64,000 nt of DNA from Corynebacterium matruchotii. GTDB taxonomy: Bacteria > Actinomycetota > Actinomycetes > Mycobacteriales > Mycobacteriaceae. The stretch spans positions 2,604,001 through 2,668,000 of the forward strand of contig NZ_CP050134.2 of the NCBI RefSeq assembly GCF_011612265.2, written 5' to 3'. A program made the translations under genes and the position numbers. The notes under the pieces are model-generated. The model made no database searches. It saw only the letters and a program-made list of their open reading frames with translations, and was not told where the DNA came from. Numbering within the stretch: position 1 is the first letter of the stretch; each line of letters begins with the position of its first letter. Below are positions 1 through 7,453 of the stretch, in pieces.

Positions 1-2
1 AT

Positions 3-299
3 AATAGCCTCCACACACAATTAGCCAAAGCTCTTATCCAAGGATTTCTGGATACCTGCACGAATCGTACACGTGCACAACTAATTTTCACCACACATGA
101 TTTATTACTCATGGATTGCAACGAGCTTCTTCGTCGGGATGAAATCTGGATCACAGATAAATCGATTGATGGCGAATCCACCCTCATTGGACTACCAGAA
201 TACCGTGGCATCATGCATGATGAGGATATTCGCAAAAGCTATCTTGAAGGACGTTTTGGCGGCATACCCCAATTAGATAGCTTTACATTGGAGAAATAA
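3..299 (+). CDS. AAA15-family ATPase, C-terminal part (5' end outside window)
   Basis: The open frame enters from the left edge and ends at a stop at 297-299; 98 residues are visible. The C-terminal signature is clear: a Walker-B-distal H-loop segment reading IFTTHD, then LLRRDEIWITDKSIDGES, then a closing YLEGRFGGIPQLD. This arrangement is typical of AAA15 / RloA-type ATPases linked to restriction loci and phage defence. In that family the usual downstream partner is RloB; here only a 23-codon ORF follows, so a full partner is missing. The call is firm for family. Function as a defence ATPase is inferred from relatives. Confidence 0.75.
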   Translation, partial: NSLHTQLAKALIQGFLDTCTNRTRAQLIFTTHDLLLMDCNELLRRDEIWITDKSIDGESTLIGLPEYRGIMHDEDIRKSYLEGRFGGIPQLDSFTLEK

Positions 300-303
300 A
301 ACG

Positions 304-375
304 ATGTCAAAGAGTAAAAGTTATCGTGGAAAGTTGGATGGATCATATGCTCCCACCCGACTTCGAAAAGCATAA
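304..375 (+). pseudogene. 23-codon ORF after the AAA ATPase, possible remnant of a partner gene
   Basis: An ATG four bases after the ATPase stop opens a short basic ORF (MSKSKSYRGKL..., ending RLRKA). Position and basic N-terminus would suit the start of an RloB-like partner, but nothing recognisable follows the stop, so this is either a truncated gene or chance. Low certainty. Confidence 0.25.
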
Positions 376-404
376 GCAGGTTATTGAGGCCCGCACTTGA
401 TGGT

Positions 405-815
405 TTATAATTTTTGAATACTTTCAGTTATCCTATCAAAATCCCAATCGTCATTTACCGCATCATAACAGGCATTATAGGGAAACTCTTCAATAGGTGA
501 TTTTAACCCATCATAAATACCTTCCATAACGGAAATGTGTACTACCAGCGTAATCTCTGCTGGTTCGCGCCTTTCATCCGAGTACGCATCTTCACTATAT
601 TTATCGGTTAGTTGCTCAACTTTCGCTATATATTGGGGATCACTATAGGATGATTCCGAAAGTTCTGCCAGGCAATCCCATACTTCACCATCATGCACAC
701 CACTTTCAGTCATGAAGTAAAACAAAAATTTTTTAGCGCATTCTATGGGCCCAAACTTGGCGGTGGCAGCATCAATTGCATCTTGGAGCTCTTGCGGAAA
801 ACCGTAACCAAACAT
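405..815 (-). CDS. hypothetical acidic protein, 136 aa
   Basis: A complete ORF with an ATG start, mostly helical in appearance and acidic (many D/E, three Trp). No signal peptide or membrane segment. I do not recognise the family; there is only a faint resemblance to small acidic immunity-type proteins (pattern DGEVWDCLAEL, then KVEQLTDKYS). Its setting, an AT-richer accessory island with repeats and mobile-element debris, fits an orphan immunity or cargo gene, but this is inference. Confidence 0.5.
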   Translation of the reverse strand: MFGYGFPQELQDAIDAATAKFGPIECAKKFLFYFMTESGVHDGEVWDCLAELSESSYSDPQYIAKVEQLTDKYSEDAYSDERREPAEITLVVHISVMEGIYDGLKSPIEEFPYNACYDAVNDDWDFDRITESIQKL

Positions 816-883
816 AAATATTCGCCTCGATATCGCCTATATTTTTCTGATGACATAGTTTCTCCAAAGGAGTTAGTACCTGG

Positions 884-985
884 AAGTTTACCCATCTGCT
901 GGGACAATTCACCTGCACCAACAAATAGCAAATCGGAAAGAGCATGTCATCCGCCTTGCTTTCTCTTGCTCAGGTTACCCACGGT
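884..985 (+). repeat. degenerate copy of repeat R2
   Basis: The stretch from CTGCTGGGA through AAATCGGAAAGAGCATG to TTCTCTTGCTCAGG resembles the better conserved R2 copies near 1.99 kb and 3.73 kb, with many substitutions. It lies in a gene-free interval (816-1134) in which I see nothing else convincing. Confidence 0.4.
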
Positions 986-1134
986 TAGGATGTAACTATA
1001 ATTGGTATAGCCCGGAACTTTAGGCCTTGAAAGCACAAGGTATAGGTGTGGACAAGTTGGTCGGCTATGCCAGCTTGCAGTCGGCGCTCATCGCTTCAAC
1101 ACTGTTTCAGCAAAAGGAAATTGTAGTCCATAAA

Positions 1135-1356
1135 ATGAAATCACTCCGGTTTTTCCTGGTCCTGTTACTGATTTGGTTAGGAACCCAAATTGTTATCTGG
1201 GGCTGGTCAGAATTCATCTTGAAAGGCAGCCAGTTAGAGCGTGTGCTAGAACTCGAAGACGTAGAGCCCTACCTCAAAATCCCTTTCTATCTCCTTTTCC
1301 CAGTACCCTATGCTGTAGCAGTCACACATCGAATAGTGAAGAAGGACAACACATAA
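1135..1356 (+). CDS. small two-helix membrane protein, 73 aa
   Basis: I start at the ATG at 1135 rather than the upstream in-frame start because the upstream 36 residues are not hydrophobic and an AAAGGAAA stretch lies about 15 bases before this ATG. The protein has one strong hydrophobic segment at residues 5-22 (FFLVLLLIWLGTQIVIWGW) and a second near residues 48-62, then a basic end (RIVKKDNT). No family recognised. An inner-membrane location is likely from the segments alone. Confidence 0.45.
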   Translation: MKSLRFFLVLLLIWLGTQIVIWGWSEFILKGSQLERVLELEDVEPYLKIPFYLLFPVPYAVAVTHRIVKKDNT

Positions 1357-1446
1357 CTCGCACTACAATTGGGACACAGTCGCATTCATGCCTACTGTCT
1401 TCGTTCAATAAAGCCTGGGCGGCACCACCCACTCCAGGCTTCATAC

Positions 1447-1474
1447 TTGATTATTTCGTCACTTTGACTAGAAT
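1447..1474 (+). promoter_or_regulatory. promoter of small RNA R1a
   Basis: TTGATT (1447-1452), 16 bases, then TAGAAT (1469-1474). The same two boxes with the same spacing precede R1b and R1d, and TATAAT sits at the equivalent place before R1c, with the same 7 bases between the -10 box and the conserved (G/A)GAAGC. Confidence 0.55.
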
Positions 1475-1480
1475 CACTCT

Positions 1481-1627
1481 CAGAAGCAAGGGCGCTTGAT
1501 TGTTGCCAAGATGCATCAAGAGGGGGCCTGGCTTGTGACCGTGACTTTTGAGTCACAGGGCTGCGGCAGGCGCAAGCTGCTTCACATTCTTTAACTCCCC
1601 AAGATTCATCCCCTGGGGAGCTTTTAT
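1481..1627 (+). ncRNA. R1a, putative small RNA (orphan copy of DUF3800-linked repeat)
   Basis: One of four copies of a ~150 nt unit. Shared parts are GAAGCAAGG near the 5' end, a hairpin GTGACTTTTGAGTCAC, a GCAA-capped hairpin within GGCAGGCGCAAGCTGC, and an intrinsic terminator (CTCCCCA at 1595-1601, TGGGGAG at 1614-1620, then CTTTT). Unlike R1b-d it has no DUF3800-like gene directly to its left. A further ~110 bp after the terminator (to 1736), ending in a frame reading EAYLDTKGE and a stop, is also shared with R1b and R1c and looks like the tail of a lost gene. Transcription is inferred from promoter and terminator only. Confidence 0.5.
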
Positions 1628-1988
1628 TCGTGTTGAGCAACCCAGTTCTAGAGCCATACTCCTGGAGAAGCTTGCTGGACCGACTATCGTTGTTAATGCG
1701 GCTATTGAAGCTTACTTAGATACTAAGGGTGAATAAGGAGAAGAGTATAACATTTGCTTGAAGAAAAAGGTATAGGGAGAATCTATAAAACCATTTACTG
1801 CTACTATAGACAGCCTTTAGCGTTGTGACGTTTTAGCGTGCCACTACTAGTGCTACCACACGATCGTTACGCGCTCGCCTGGTCTTTAAAAATTCGTCTC
1901 CCTTAGCCACCCACGATCAATGTTTGTAAAAGACCCCAAAAATTTCACGCGGTACAAAAGCAATAATGTGCTAGACATCTACTAGAAA

Positions 1989-2112
1989 GCTTATTCAACT
2001 GCTGGGAATACTCATCTACACAAACAGGTAGAAAATCGGAAAGAACATGCTATCTAGCTTGGTCTTCCTTACTTAAAGAAACTAGTCATATGTGGGGACA
2101 CTGAATAAACTT
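1989..2112 (+). repeat. repeat R2, copy 1
   Basis: About 120 bp running from CAACTGCTGGGAATA through AAATCGGAAAGAACATGC to GGACACTGAATAAAC. A close copy lies at 3729-3851 and an inverted copy at 51570-51690, nearly 50 kb away. No convincing reading frame is shared by the copies. The interval 1737-1988 before it holds nothing I can name. Confidence 0.65.
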
Positions 2113-2134
2113 CTTTCTCTTGGGAAGCATCCCC

Positions 2135-3073
2135 CTATAAGGTAGGAGATTGATGATCAGTGTTACCCAGCTCATTATTCGAACTGGTCTCACTTTGTGC
2201 GTTATCTGGAGTCGCGCGATTGAGTTGCTGTTCAATAAGTTGCGCAAGAGGCATTTTCGCTTGTTGCTGCATTAAAAACCCCAAAGGGCCCTTGGCTTCA
2301 GGTGCCTGATTGTAACGTTCTGGAGCTTGCGGATCATTCTGGATCTTTTTCATTCTTTCCGACATGATCGGCAACACACGAGGATCAGGATTGGTATTTT
2401 CATTTAGGACGGTGACGTGGGAAAACTTCTGCAGATAGTCACCAAACCATTGTGAGGTTTCATTATAGGGATGAGTGATAGTACGACGGTAGGCCATAGC
2501 AGCTGTATCTGGCAACCACAAGTTACGATCAATCTGCGGTGAAATTAGTTTAAAGGCCATCGCCGGGGAAATTTTTTCTTCAAGGCGGAGGTTACGAATA
2601 AATGCGTCGTCTGAATTATTCTTTCTACGGTTATCTCGTTGCTCCATTATGGCTCCCCGGAAAGACTTATCAGCGTTCGTGAGATCAATAAGAAGCTCAG
2701 AGAGAACCTGATGCCGAGCCTTTTCCATTGCTTGCTCGTCGGAACCATCCACGTTGGTAGTAGCGACGATAATATTCATGGTGGGATGAGAACGCATGTG
2801 TTCTAGCATGTCTAGGAACACATCCGTACGGCCATCACGGAGAGCTTCTGTGGCATGCCAATAGTTACCACCGACGATCTCACGAAGATCATCCTGCATG
2901 GTAAAAATATGCTGGCCTTGAAGAACAACACCACAAACAGAATAGAAACTGTTAGGAAATTGTGGTGCAGGTTGCTGGAAGGTTTCATCGAGATAGACCA
3001 CTGTTTCACTTGGTGCGATTTCGGAAAGAAAAGCATTGTGGTCGTGAAGACCAAAACTTGATTTTTTCGTCAC
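2135..3073 (-). CDS. DUF3800-like protein, copy 1
   Basis: 312 aa if started at the GTG at 3073, which gives nearly the same length as copy 2 (314 aa). Frames open further upstream, but a TTG start would run into the divergent R1b promoter, and no ribosome site is seen for either. The protein begins its conserved part with VVYLDETF, then FYSVCGVVL and GNYWHATEALRDGR; this order (acidic DE pair near a strand, then a W-H-A-T segment) matches DUF3800-type proteins, a poorly characterised, probably nuclease-fold group. The C-terminus is Gln-rich. Two blocks are identical in DNA to copy 2 (see findings). Family call moderate; activity unknown. Confidence 0.55.
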   Translation of the reverse strand: MTKKSSFGLHDHNAFLSEIAPSETVVYLDETFQQPAPQFPNSFYSVCGVVLQGQHIFTMQDDLREIVGGNYWHATEALRDGRTDVFLDMLEHMRSHPTMNIIVATTNVDGSDEQAMEKARHQVLSELLIDLTNADKSFRGAIMEQRDNRRKNNSDDAFIRNLRLEEKISPAMAFKLISPQIDRNLWLPDTAAMAYRRTITHPYNETSQWFGDYLQKFSHVTVLNENTNPDPRVLPIMSERMKKIQNDPQAPERYNQAPEAKGPLGFLMQQQAKMPLAQLIEQQLNRATPDNAQSETSSNNELGNTDHQSPTL

Positions 3074-3085
3074 TTTGACTAGAAT
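3058..3085 (+). promoter_or_regulatory. promoter of small RNA R1b
   Basis: TTGATT (3058-3063), 16 bases, TAGAAT (3080-3085). It overlaps the likely 5' end of the divergent DUF3800-like gene, so RNA and protein expression could interfere. Confidence 0.55.
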
Positions 3086-3091
3086 AGTCTT

Positions 3092-3241
3092 TGGAAGCAA
3101 GGACGCTAAATTTTCGCAGTTTTTGCGGGAAGGAAGAGTCTGGCTTGTGACCGTGACTTTTGAGTCACAGGGCTACGGCAGGCGCAAGCTGCTTCATATT
3201 CTTTAGCTCCCCGAGGTTAATCCCTTGGGGAGCTTTTCTTT
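3092..3241 (+). ncRNA. R1b, putative small RNA divergent from DUF3800-like copy 1
   Basis: Second copy of the R1 unit, with the GTGACT/AGTCAC hairpin and a strong terminator (AGCTCCCC 3205-3212, GGGGAGCT 3227-3234, then TTTTCTTTTT). It starts right beside the DUF3800-like gene and is read away from it. Conserved RNA motifs named after DUF3800 have been reported computationally next to such genes in other bacteria, so the pairing has precedent; whether this RNA is one of those motifs was not tested. Confidence 0.55.
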
Positions 3242-3446
3242 TTGTGTTAAGCAGTCCCCAGTTCTAGAGCCATACTCCTGGAGAAGCTTGCTGAACCGAC
3301 TATCATTGTTAATGCGACCATTGAAGCTTACTTAGATACTAAAAAGCCTATTCAAGTGTTTGAAATTACGACCCCGCCACCCTGGTGAACGATCACCCCC
3401 AAAAGAACAAGAAAACGAGGCCGGTAGTGTACTTGTAGAAGTGTGA

Positions 3447-3794
3447 AATCAAACAAAATATCCTATCGACCCCGCACCGCTGATCCTAGCACTCACCACG
3501 GATAATCTCCTCACCCTAGCAAACATCCCGCACCATTGCCCACCAAGCCTCGGAGTGCTCACCAGCGTGCAAATCACCATGCTCTACCTGCAAGAAAACC
3601 TGCGGCAACAAACCCTAGCCAATGTTTTTGGCACATCCCAACCCACTATCTCCAGAGCCATCAACAACGTACTCAACATCCTTGACATAGTGCTCCCACC
3701 CCCACCACAACCGAAAGACCTTGAAGTTTATTCAGCTGCTGGGAAAATCCATCTACGCCAACAGGTAGAAGATCAGAAAGAACATGCTATCTAA
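3447..3794 (+). pseudogene. IS transposase N-terminal remnant (DDE_Tnp_4 / IS5-like)
   Basis: The frame from 3447 reads as the N-terminal helix-turn-helix part of a DDE_Tnp_4-type transposase: NLLTLANI, then VQITMLYLQENLRQQTLANVFGTSQ, TISRAINNVL. A stop precedes it and no catalytic DDE core follows; the frame instead runs into repeat R2 and stops at 3794. It is a truncated insertion sequence, probably cut at its join with R2 near 3720. Confidence 0.6.
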
Positions 3795-3851
3795 CTCGAT
3801 CTTCCTTACTTACAAATACTAATCGTGTTTGAGGACACTGAATAAGCTTCT
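3729..3851 (+). repeat. repeat R2, copy 2
   Basis: Close copy of R2 joined directly to the transposase remnant; it ends with GGACACTGAATAAGCTTC. The join suggests R2 marks a recombination boundary or the end of a lost element. Confidence 0.65.
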
Positions 3852-3951
3852 AGCCATAAGATGCACAGTGGGGAATATGAATACAGGCGCATTCATTGGT
3901 ACACTTTAAACATCATTGAAAATAGATGAAAGTCCTGTTAGGAGCAAAGTA

Positions 3952-4293
3952 ATGAGCGTCCCTGAGCCACAATTCCCTTCCGTCTATGAGTTTGTTGACT
4001 GTTTGATTTTGCCAATGTATGGATCTGCTGGATCCAGGATCCGATCGGTAAAATGGTCAGCCCATTGGTGGGCCCACCCGGAGGCAGTGGCCAGACTTGA
4101 TAGCCTCTGGCGACGCTATGAATTTCTCAGAGTTGATGAACCTGCGACATTCCTGGAGACTTTTCTGCGCAACCACGCGGATTACCATATGCGCCAATTG
4201 ATGGCTGATTCCAGTGTATTTGCAGACTGCCGTCGTGAAGATACACCCACTATCCCTCTGCCGTCAGCACCCATGAAAGACCAGAAAAATTAG
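3952..4293 (+). CDS. DUF4913-type protein
   Basis: 113 aa. The start at 3952 is chosen because AGGAG (3940-3944) sits seven bases upstream; an earlier in-frame ATG lacks this. The core matches DUF4913 of actinobacterial plasmids and integrative elements: FPSVYEFVDCLILPMY, WSAHWWAHPEAVARLDSLWRRYE, then a late NHADYHMRQL. The role is unknown in the family. It is followed after 11 bases by a second gene behind AGGAGG, so the pair forms an operon that looks like mobile-element cargo left in the island. Confidence 0.7.
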   Translation: MSVPEPQFPSVYEFVDCLILPMYGSAGSRIRSVKWSAHWWAHPEAVARLDSLWRRYEFLRVDEPATFLETFLRNHADYHMRQLMADSSVFADCRREDTPTIPLPSAPMKDQKN

Positions 4294-4304
4294 GAGGTTC
4301 AACC

Positions 4305-4952
4305 ATGACATCCCACAGCTACTCCACTATGCAAGAAATTGATCAGACCCTGGCCAGGATCCTGCGAAGGGTTCGCCAAATGGAAGCACGTGTAGCCAAC
4401 GATCAAATAGCAGTACGCGTTTATCCGCGCACACGGATTCCCGGACCATTATCATATGCACGAATGAGTACCGGTCGGCTAGCCATGTCTGCGTTCGCAG
4501 GAGCGGCAGTTTATCACTGGTCTTGCCAAGAGCAAAATACGTTTAAACAGGAACTTCAGTCTCGTGGATTCAAGAAATCACTTGATACATGGCATGGGGA
4601 GGAGGTAGCAGGCGAAGGTGGTTTGGCAACACCAAGATTTGATTTTCTAGCAGAACACATTGTATGGCTTACCAACAATACTCTAGATAATCTTGCAGGA
4701 GCTATTGACGAAGTTATTGTTAGCGGTGACAGCCACGTACTGATGGCCATGTCTCCATCTGAGCTCATTGATGATATGCGGTTGGCAGGTATGGATACAG
4801 AAGCCATTATGGCTTTTGAGGAAGGTGTGGGAACATCCACGGTATCTCCAACAGAGCAAATTGATATCCAGATCGCCACATATGCCACCAAACAAGAAGA
4901 TTCAACCCTGGCCTATGAGGAAAGCAATGAACATGGAATGATCTTTCAGTAA
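4305..4952 (+). CDS. hypothetical protein, 215 aa, paired with the DUF4913 gene
   Basis: Excellent ribosome site (AGGAGG eight bases before the ATG). The N-terminus is a basic helix (IDQTLARILRRVRQMEARV) followed by a conserved-looking TRIPGPLSYARMSTGRL segment; the C-terminal half is acidic. No signal peptide, no membrane segment. I do not recognise the family. Proteins of this kind accompany DUF4913 genes in actinobacterial conjugative elements, so a mobile-element role is inferred from context. The duplicated DUF3800-like block begins ten bases after its stop, marking a recombination joint. Confidence 0.5.
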   Translation: MTSHSYSTMQEIDQTLARILRRVRQMEARVANDQIAVRVYPRTRIPGPLSYARMSTGRLAMSAFAGAAVYHWSCQEQNTFKQELQSRGFKKSLDTWHGEEVAGEGGLATPRFDFLAEHIVWLTNNTLDNLAGAIDEVIVSGDSHVLMAMSPSELIDDMRLAGMDTEAIMAFEEGVGTSTVSPTEQIDIQIATYATKQEDSTLAYEESNEHGMIFQ

Positions 4953-4979
4953 TTGATTTTCCTCTTGGGAAGCATCCCC

Positions 4980-5924
4980 CTATAAGGTAGGAGATTGATG
5001 ATCAGTGTTACCCAGCTCATTATTCGAACTGGTCTCACTTTGTGCGTTATCTGGAGTCGCGCGATTGAGTTGCTGTTCAATAAGTTGCGCAAGAGGCATT
5101 TTCGCTTGTTGCTGCATTAAAAACCCCAAAGGGCCCTTGGCTTCAGGTGCCTGATTGTAACGTTCTGGAGCTTGCGGATCATTCTGGATCTTTTTCATTC
5201 TTTCCGACATGATCGGCAACACACGAGGATCAGGATTGGTATTTTCATTTAGGACGGTGACGTGGGAAAACTTCTGCAGATAGTCACCAAACCATTGTGA
5301 GGTTTCATTATAGGGATGAGTGATAGTACGACGGTAGGCCATAGCAGCTGTATCTGGCAACCACAAGTTACGATCAATCTGCGGTGAAATTAGTTTAAAG
5401 GCCATCGCCGGGGAGAGCAGTTTAGAATTCTGAAGTTTTTTTACCAGAGCTCGATCAGAGTTGTCTTTGCGACTTTGCTCTCTCTTTTCAAGGATGGCTC
5501 CCCGGAAAGACTTATCAGCGTTCGTGAGATCAATAAGAAGCTCAGAGAGAACCTGATGCCGAGCCTTTTCCATTGCTTGCTCGTCGGAACCATCCACGTT
5601 GGTAGTAGCGACGATAATATTCATGGTGGGATGAGAACGCATGTGTTCTAGCATGTCTAGGAACACATCCGTACGGCCATCACGGAGAGCTTCTGTGGCA
5701 TGCCAATAGTTACCACCGACGATCTCACGAAGATCATCCTGCATGGTAAAAATATGCTGGCCTTGAAGAACAACACCACAAACAGAATAGAAACCATGTT
5801 CGTTGTGATCTCCTTCACGACGAAAGGTTTCATCGAGATAGACCACGCTCTCATTGCTCCCTAGCTTGGATAAAAAATCAAGGTGTGACGATAATGCTGC
5901 TGATGATGGTCGTGATGTTCTCAT
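4980..5924 (-). CDS. DUF3800-like protein, copy 2
   Basis: 314 aa with a proper ATG and a GGAG site seven bases upstream, so this is the best preserved copy. Same layout as copy 1: an N-terminal ~30 residues that differ, VVYLDETF, FYSVCGVVL, NYWHATEALRDGR, and a Gln/Asn-rich tail. Residues near 140-166 (LEKREQSRKDNSDRALVKK) differ from copy 1 although the DNA on both sides is identical. The conserved D-E pair would be the putative acidic site in DUF3800-type proteins. Paired with divergent small RNA R1c through a shared intergenic promoter region. Confidence 0.6.
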   Translation of the reverse strand: MRTSRPSSAALSSHLDFLSKLGSNESVVYLDETFRREGDHNEHGFYSVCGVVLQGQHIFTMQDDLREIVGGNYWHATEALRDGRTDVFLDMLEHMRSHPTMNIIVATTNVDGSDEQAMEKARHQVLSELLIDLTNADKSFRGAILEKREQSRKDNSDRALVKKLQNSKLLSPAMAFKLISPQIDRNLWLPDTAAMAYRRTITHPYNETSQWFGDYLQKFSHVTVLNENTNPDPRVLPIMSERMKKIQNDPQAPERYNQAPEAKGPLGFLMQQQAKMPLAQLIEQQLNRATPDNAQSETSSNNELGNTDHQSPTL

Positions 5925-5946
5925 TTCGTCTCCGTCTTGACGTGTC

Positions 5947-5975
5947 TTGTTATATTTACAGTGCTATGATATAAT
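5947..5975 (+). promoter_or_regulatory. promoter of small RNA R1c
   Basis: TTGTTA (5947-5952), 17 bases, TATAAT (5970-5975): the strongest of the four R1 promoters. The -10 box lines up exactly with TAGAAT in the other copies. Confidence 0.6.
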
Positions 5976-5982
5976 AAGCTTC

Positions 5983-6131
5983 GGAAGCAAGGGCGCTTGA
6001 TTGTTGCCAAGATGCATCAAGAGGGGGCCTGGCTTGTGACCGTGACTTTTGAGTCACAGGGCTGCGGCAGGCGCAAGCTGCTTCATATTCTTTAGCTCCC
6101 CGAGGTTAATCCCTTGGGGAGCTTTTCTTTT
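5983..6131 (+). ncRNA. R1c, putative small RNA divergent from DUF3800-like copy 2
   Basis: Third R1 copy. It has the GTGACTTTTGAGTCAC hairpin, the GCAA-capped hairpin, and a terminator (AGCTCCCC 6094-6101, GGGGAGCT 6116-6123, then TTTTCTTTTT). Its 5' part matches R1a, its terminator matches R1b, so the copies are mosaic. The shared ~110 bp tail runs to about 6240. Confidence 0.6.
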
Positions 6132-6229
6132 TGTGTTAAGCAGTCCCCAGTTCTAGAGCCATACTCCTGGAGAAGCTTGCTGGACCGACTATCGTTGTTA
6201 ATGCGACCATTGAAGCTTACTTAGAGATA

Positions 6230-6340
6230 CTAAGGGTGAATCTGGAGGGTTTCATCAAGATAGACCACCGTTTCACTTGGTGCGATTTCGGAAAGAAAGG
6301 CATTGTGGTCGTGAAGACCAAAACTTGATTTTTTCGTCAC
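6230..6340 (-). pseudogene. DUF3800-like gene, third copy, N-terminal fragment
   Basis: The reverse strand encodes the same N-terminus as copy 1 (VTKKSSFGLHDHNAFLSEI, then VVYLDET) and then breaks off at the tail of R1c. Only about 32 codons remain. It shows that a third gene/RNA module once existed here and was cut by recombination. Confidence 0.7.
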
Positions 6341-6508
6341 TTTGACTAGAATAGTCTTTGGAAGCAAGGACGCTAAATTTTCGCAGTTTTTGTGGGAAGG
6401 AAGAGTCTGGCTTGTGACCGTGACTTTTGAGTCACAGGGCTGCGGCAGGCGCAAGCTGCTTCACATCCTTTAACTCCCCAAGATTTATCCCCTGGGGAGC
6501 TTTTCTTT
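6325..6508 (+). ncRNA. R1d, putative small RNA beside the truncated third DUF3800-like copy (with promoter)
   Basis: Fourth copy. Promoter TTGATT (6325-6330), 16 bases, TAGAAT (6347-6352); predicted transcript from about 6359 to the T-run after the terminator (CTCCCCA 6474-6480, TGGGGAG 6493-6499). The 5' part is nearly identical to R1b, the terminator to R1a. It lacks the 110 bp tail of the other copies. Confidence 0.55.
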
Positions 6509-6617
6509 TTCTGTGCCAAGGCGCCAAGACCCACAATCAACAAACGTAAAACTCCAGCCATCGTGGCCGGTTGCCAATCCGCGTGCGTATCGCTACCCTG
6601 TTCTACAGACAAGCTTG

Positions 6618-6633
6618 CAGACAGCTTAGTCTA
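6618..6633 (+). promoter_or_regulatory. McbR-like operator before the cyclase operon
   Basis: CAGAC-AGCTTA-GTCTA matches 9 of 10 fixed positions of the corynebacterial McbR box as I remember it (TAGAC-N6-GTCTA). It overlaps a plausible -10 (TAAAAT, 6632-6637). A second, 17-base perfect palindrome (GTCTAAAA-T-TTTTAGAC, 6629-6645) overlaps it, so another regulator is also possible. Confidence 0.5.
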
Positions 6634-6673
6634 AAATTTTTAGACCGTTACCATAAGTGCCGTAAGGATACGC

Positions 6674-7417
6674 ATGTCGAACCATAAGCTCTGGGATATA
6701 GCCACCAGCCTGCGCAATGATTACCGCTATGTTGATCTCACCCATTCTTTCTACCCTGGCCAACCCAAATTCAGCATGTTAGAAGACCAGGTAACCACAA
6801 GGCTCTTCACCGTTGCCGAACAGGGTTTCGAAGTGGATCGCTATAGCATTGTGGGCCAGTGGGGCACCCACGTCGACCCGCCCATTCACTTCGTGGAGGG
6901 GGCGCGCACGCTCGACGAGCTGCCGGTGGAGGAAATGATCCTGCCGCTGGCGGTGCTGGACCTGCACAAGGAGGCGGAGGAGTTCCATAATCTTGCGGTG
7001 ACCGTGGATCACATCAAGGATTGGGAGGCCCGCAACGGCCGCATTCCCGAGGGGGCGTTTGTGGCGCTACGGACCGACTGGTCGAAGCGGTGGGTCACGG
7101 ATGATCTTTACGGCATTGACGCCGAGGGTAAACGCAACTGCCCGGGCTGGTCGCTTGAAGCGCTGGAGTTTTTGCGGCATGAGCGAGGTGTGGTGGCCAT
7201 TGGGCATGAAACCACCGACACGGATCCCGGTTCGTCCATTGATGCCGGCAGTTTCGCCTGCGAATTATATTGGTTGCAGCAGGACCGGTGGCAGATTGAG
7301 CTGCTTAATAACCTTTCCGAGGTTCCCGAAACCGGCGCCCTGATCTGCGCCACCTGGCCGAAGCCGAAAGACGGCACCGGGTTCCCCGCCCGGGTGTTCG
7401 CCATCGTCCCCCGCTAG
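6674..7417 (+). CDS. cyclase family metal-dependent hydrolase
   Basis: 247 aa of the PF04199 cyclase / kynurenine formamidase-like family. The metal-binding signature is intact (QWGTHVDPPIHF, residues about 62-73), with HETTDTDPG in the second half supplying further polar residues. Start ATG behind AAGGA. First gene of an operon with a CMD-family protein and an SDR dehydrogenase, ending in a strong hairpin, so it probably hydrolyses an amide, lactone or ring in a small catabolic pathway. The substrate is not known. The McbR-like box upstream hints at a sulfur-containing substrate, which is inference. Confidence 0.8.
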   Translation: MSNHKLWDIATSLRNDYRYVDLTHSFYPGQPKFSMLEDQVTTRLFTVAEQGFEVDRYSIVGQWGTHVDPPIHFVEGARTLDELPVEEMILPLAVLDLHKEAEEFHNLAVTVDHIKDWEARNGRIPEGAFVALRTDWSKRWVTDDLYGIDAEGKRNCPGWSLEALEFLRHERGVVAIGHETTDTDPGSSIDAGSFACELYWLQQDRWQIELLNNLSEVPETGALICATWPKPKDGTGFPARVFAIVPR

Positions 7418-7453
7418 ATTTCCCTGATTATCCCTGCTGAAAAGGAGTTTCTG

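Noticed and set aside
1392..1640. Minus-strand ORF across R1a
   Set aside because: It spans the promoter, hairpins and terminator of R1a and is not preserved in frame in R1b-d (a stop replaces CAG in R1b).
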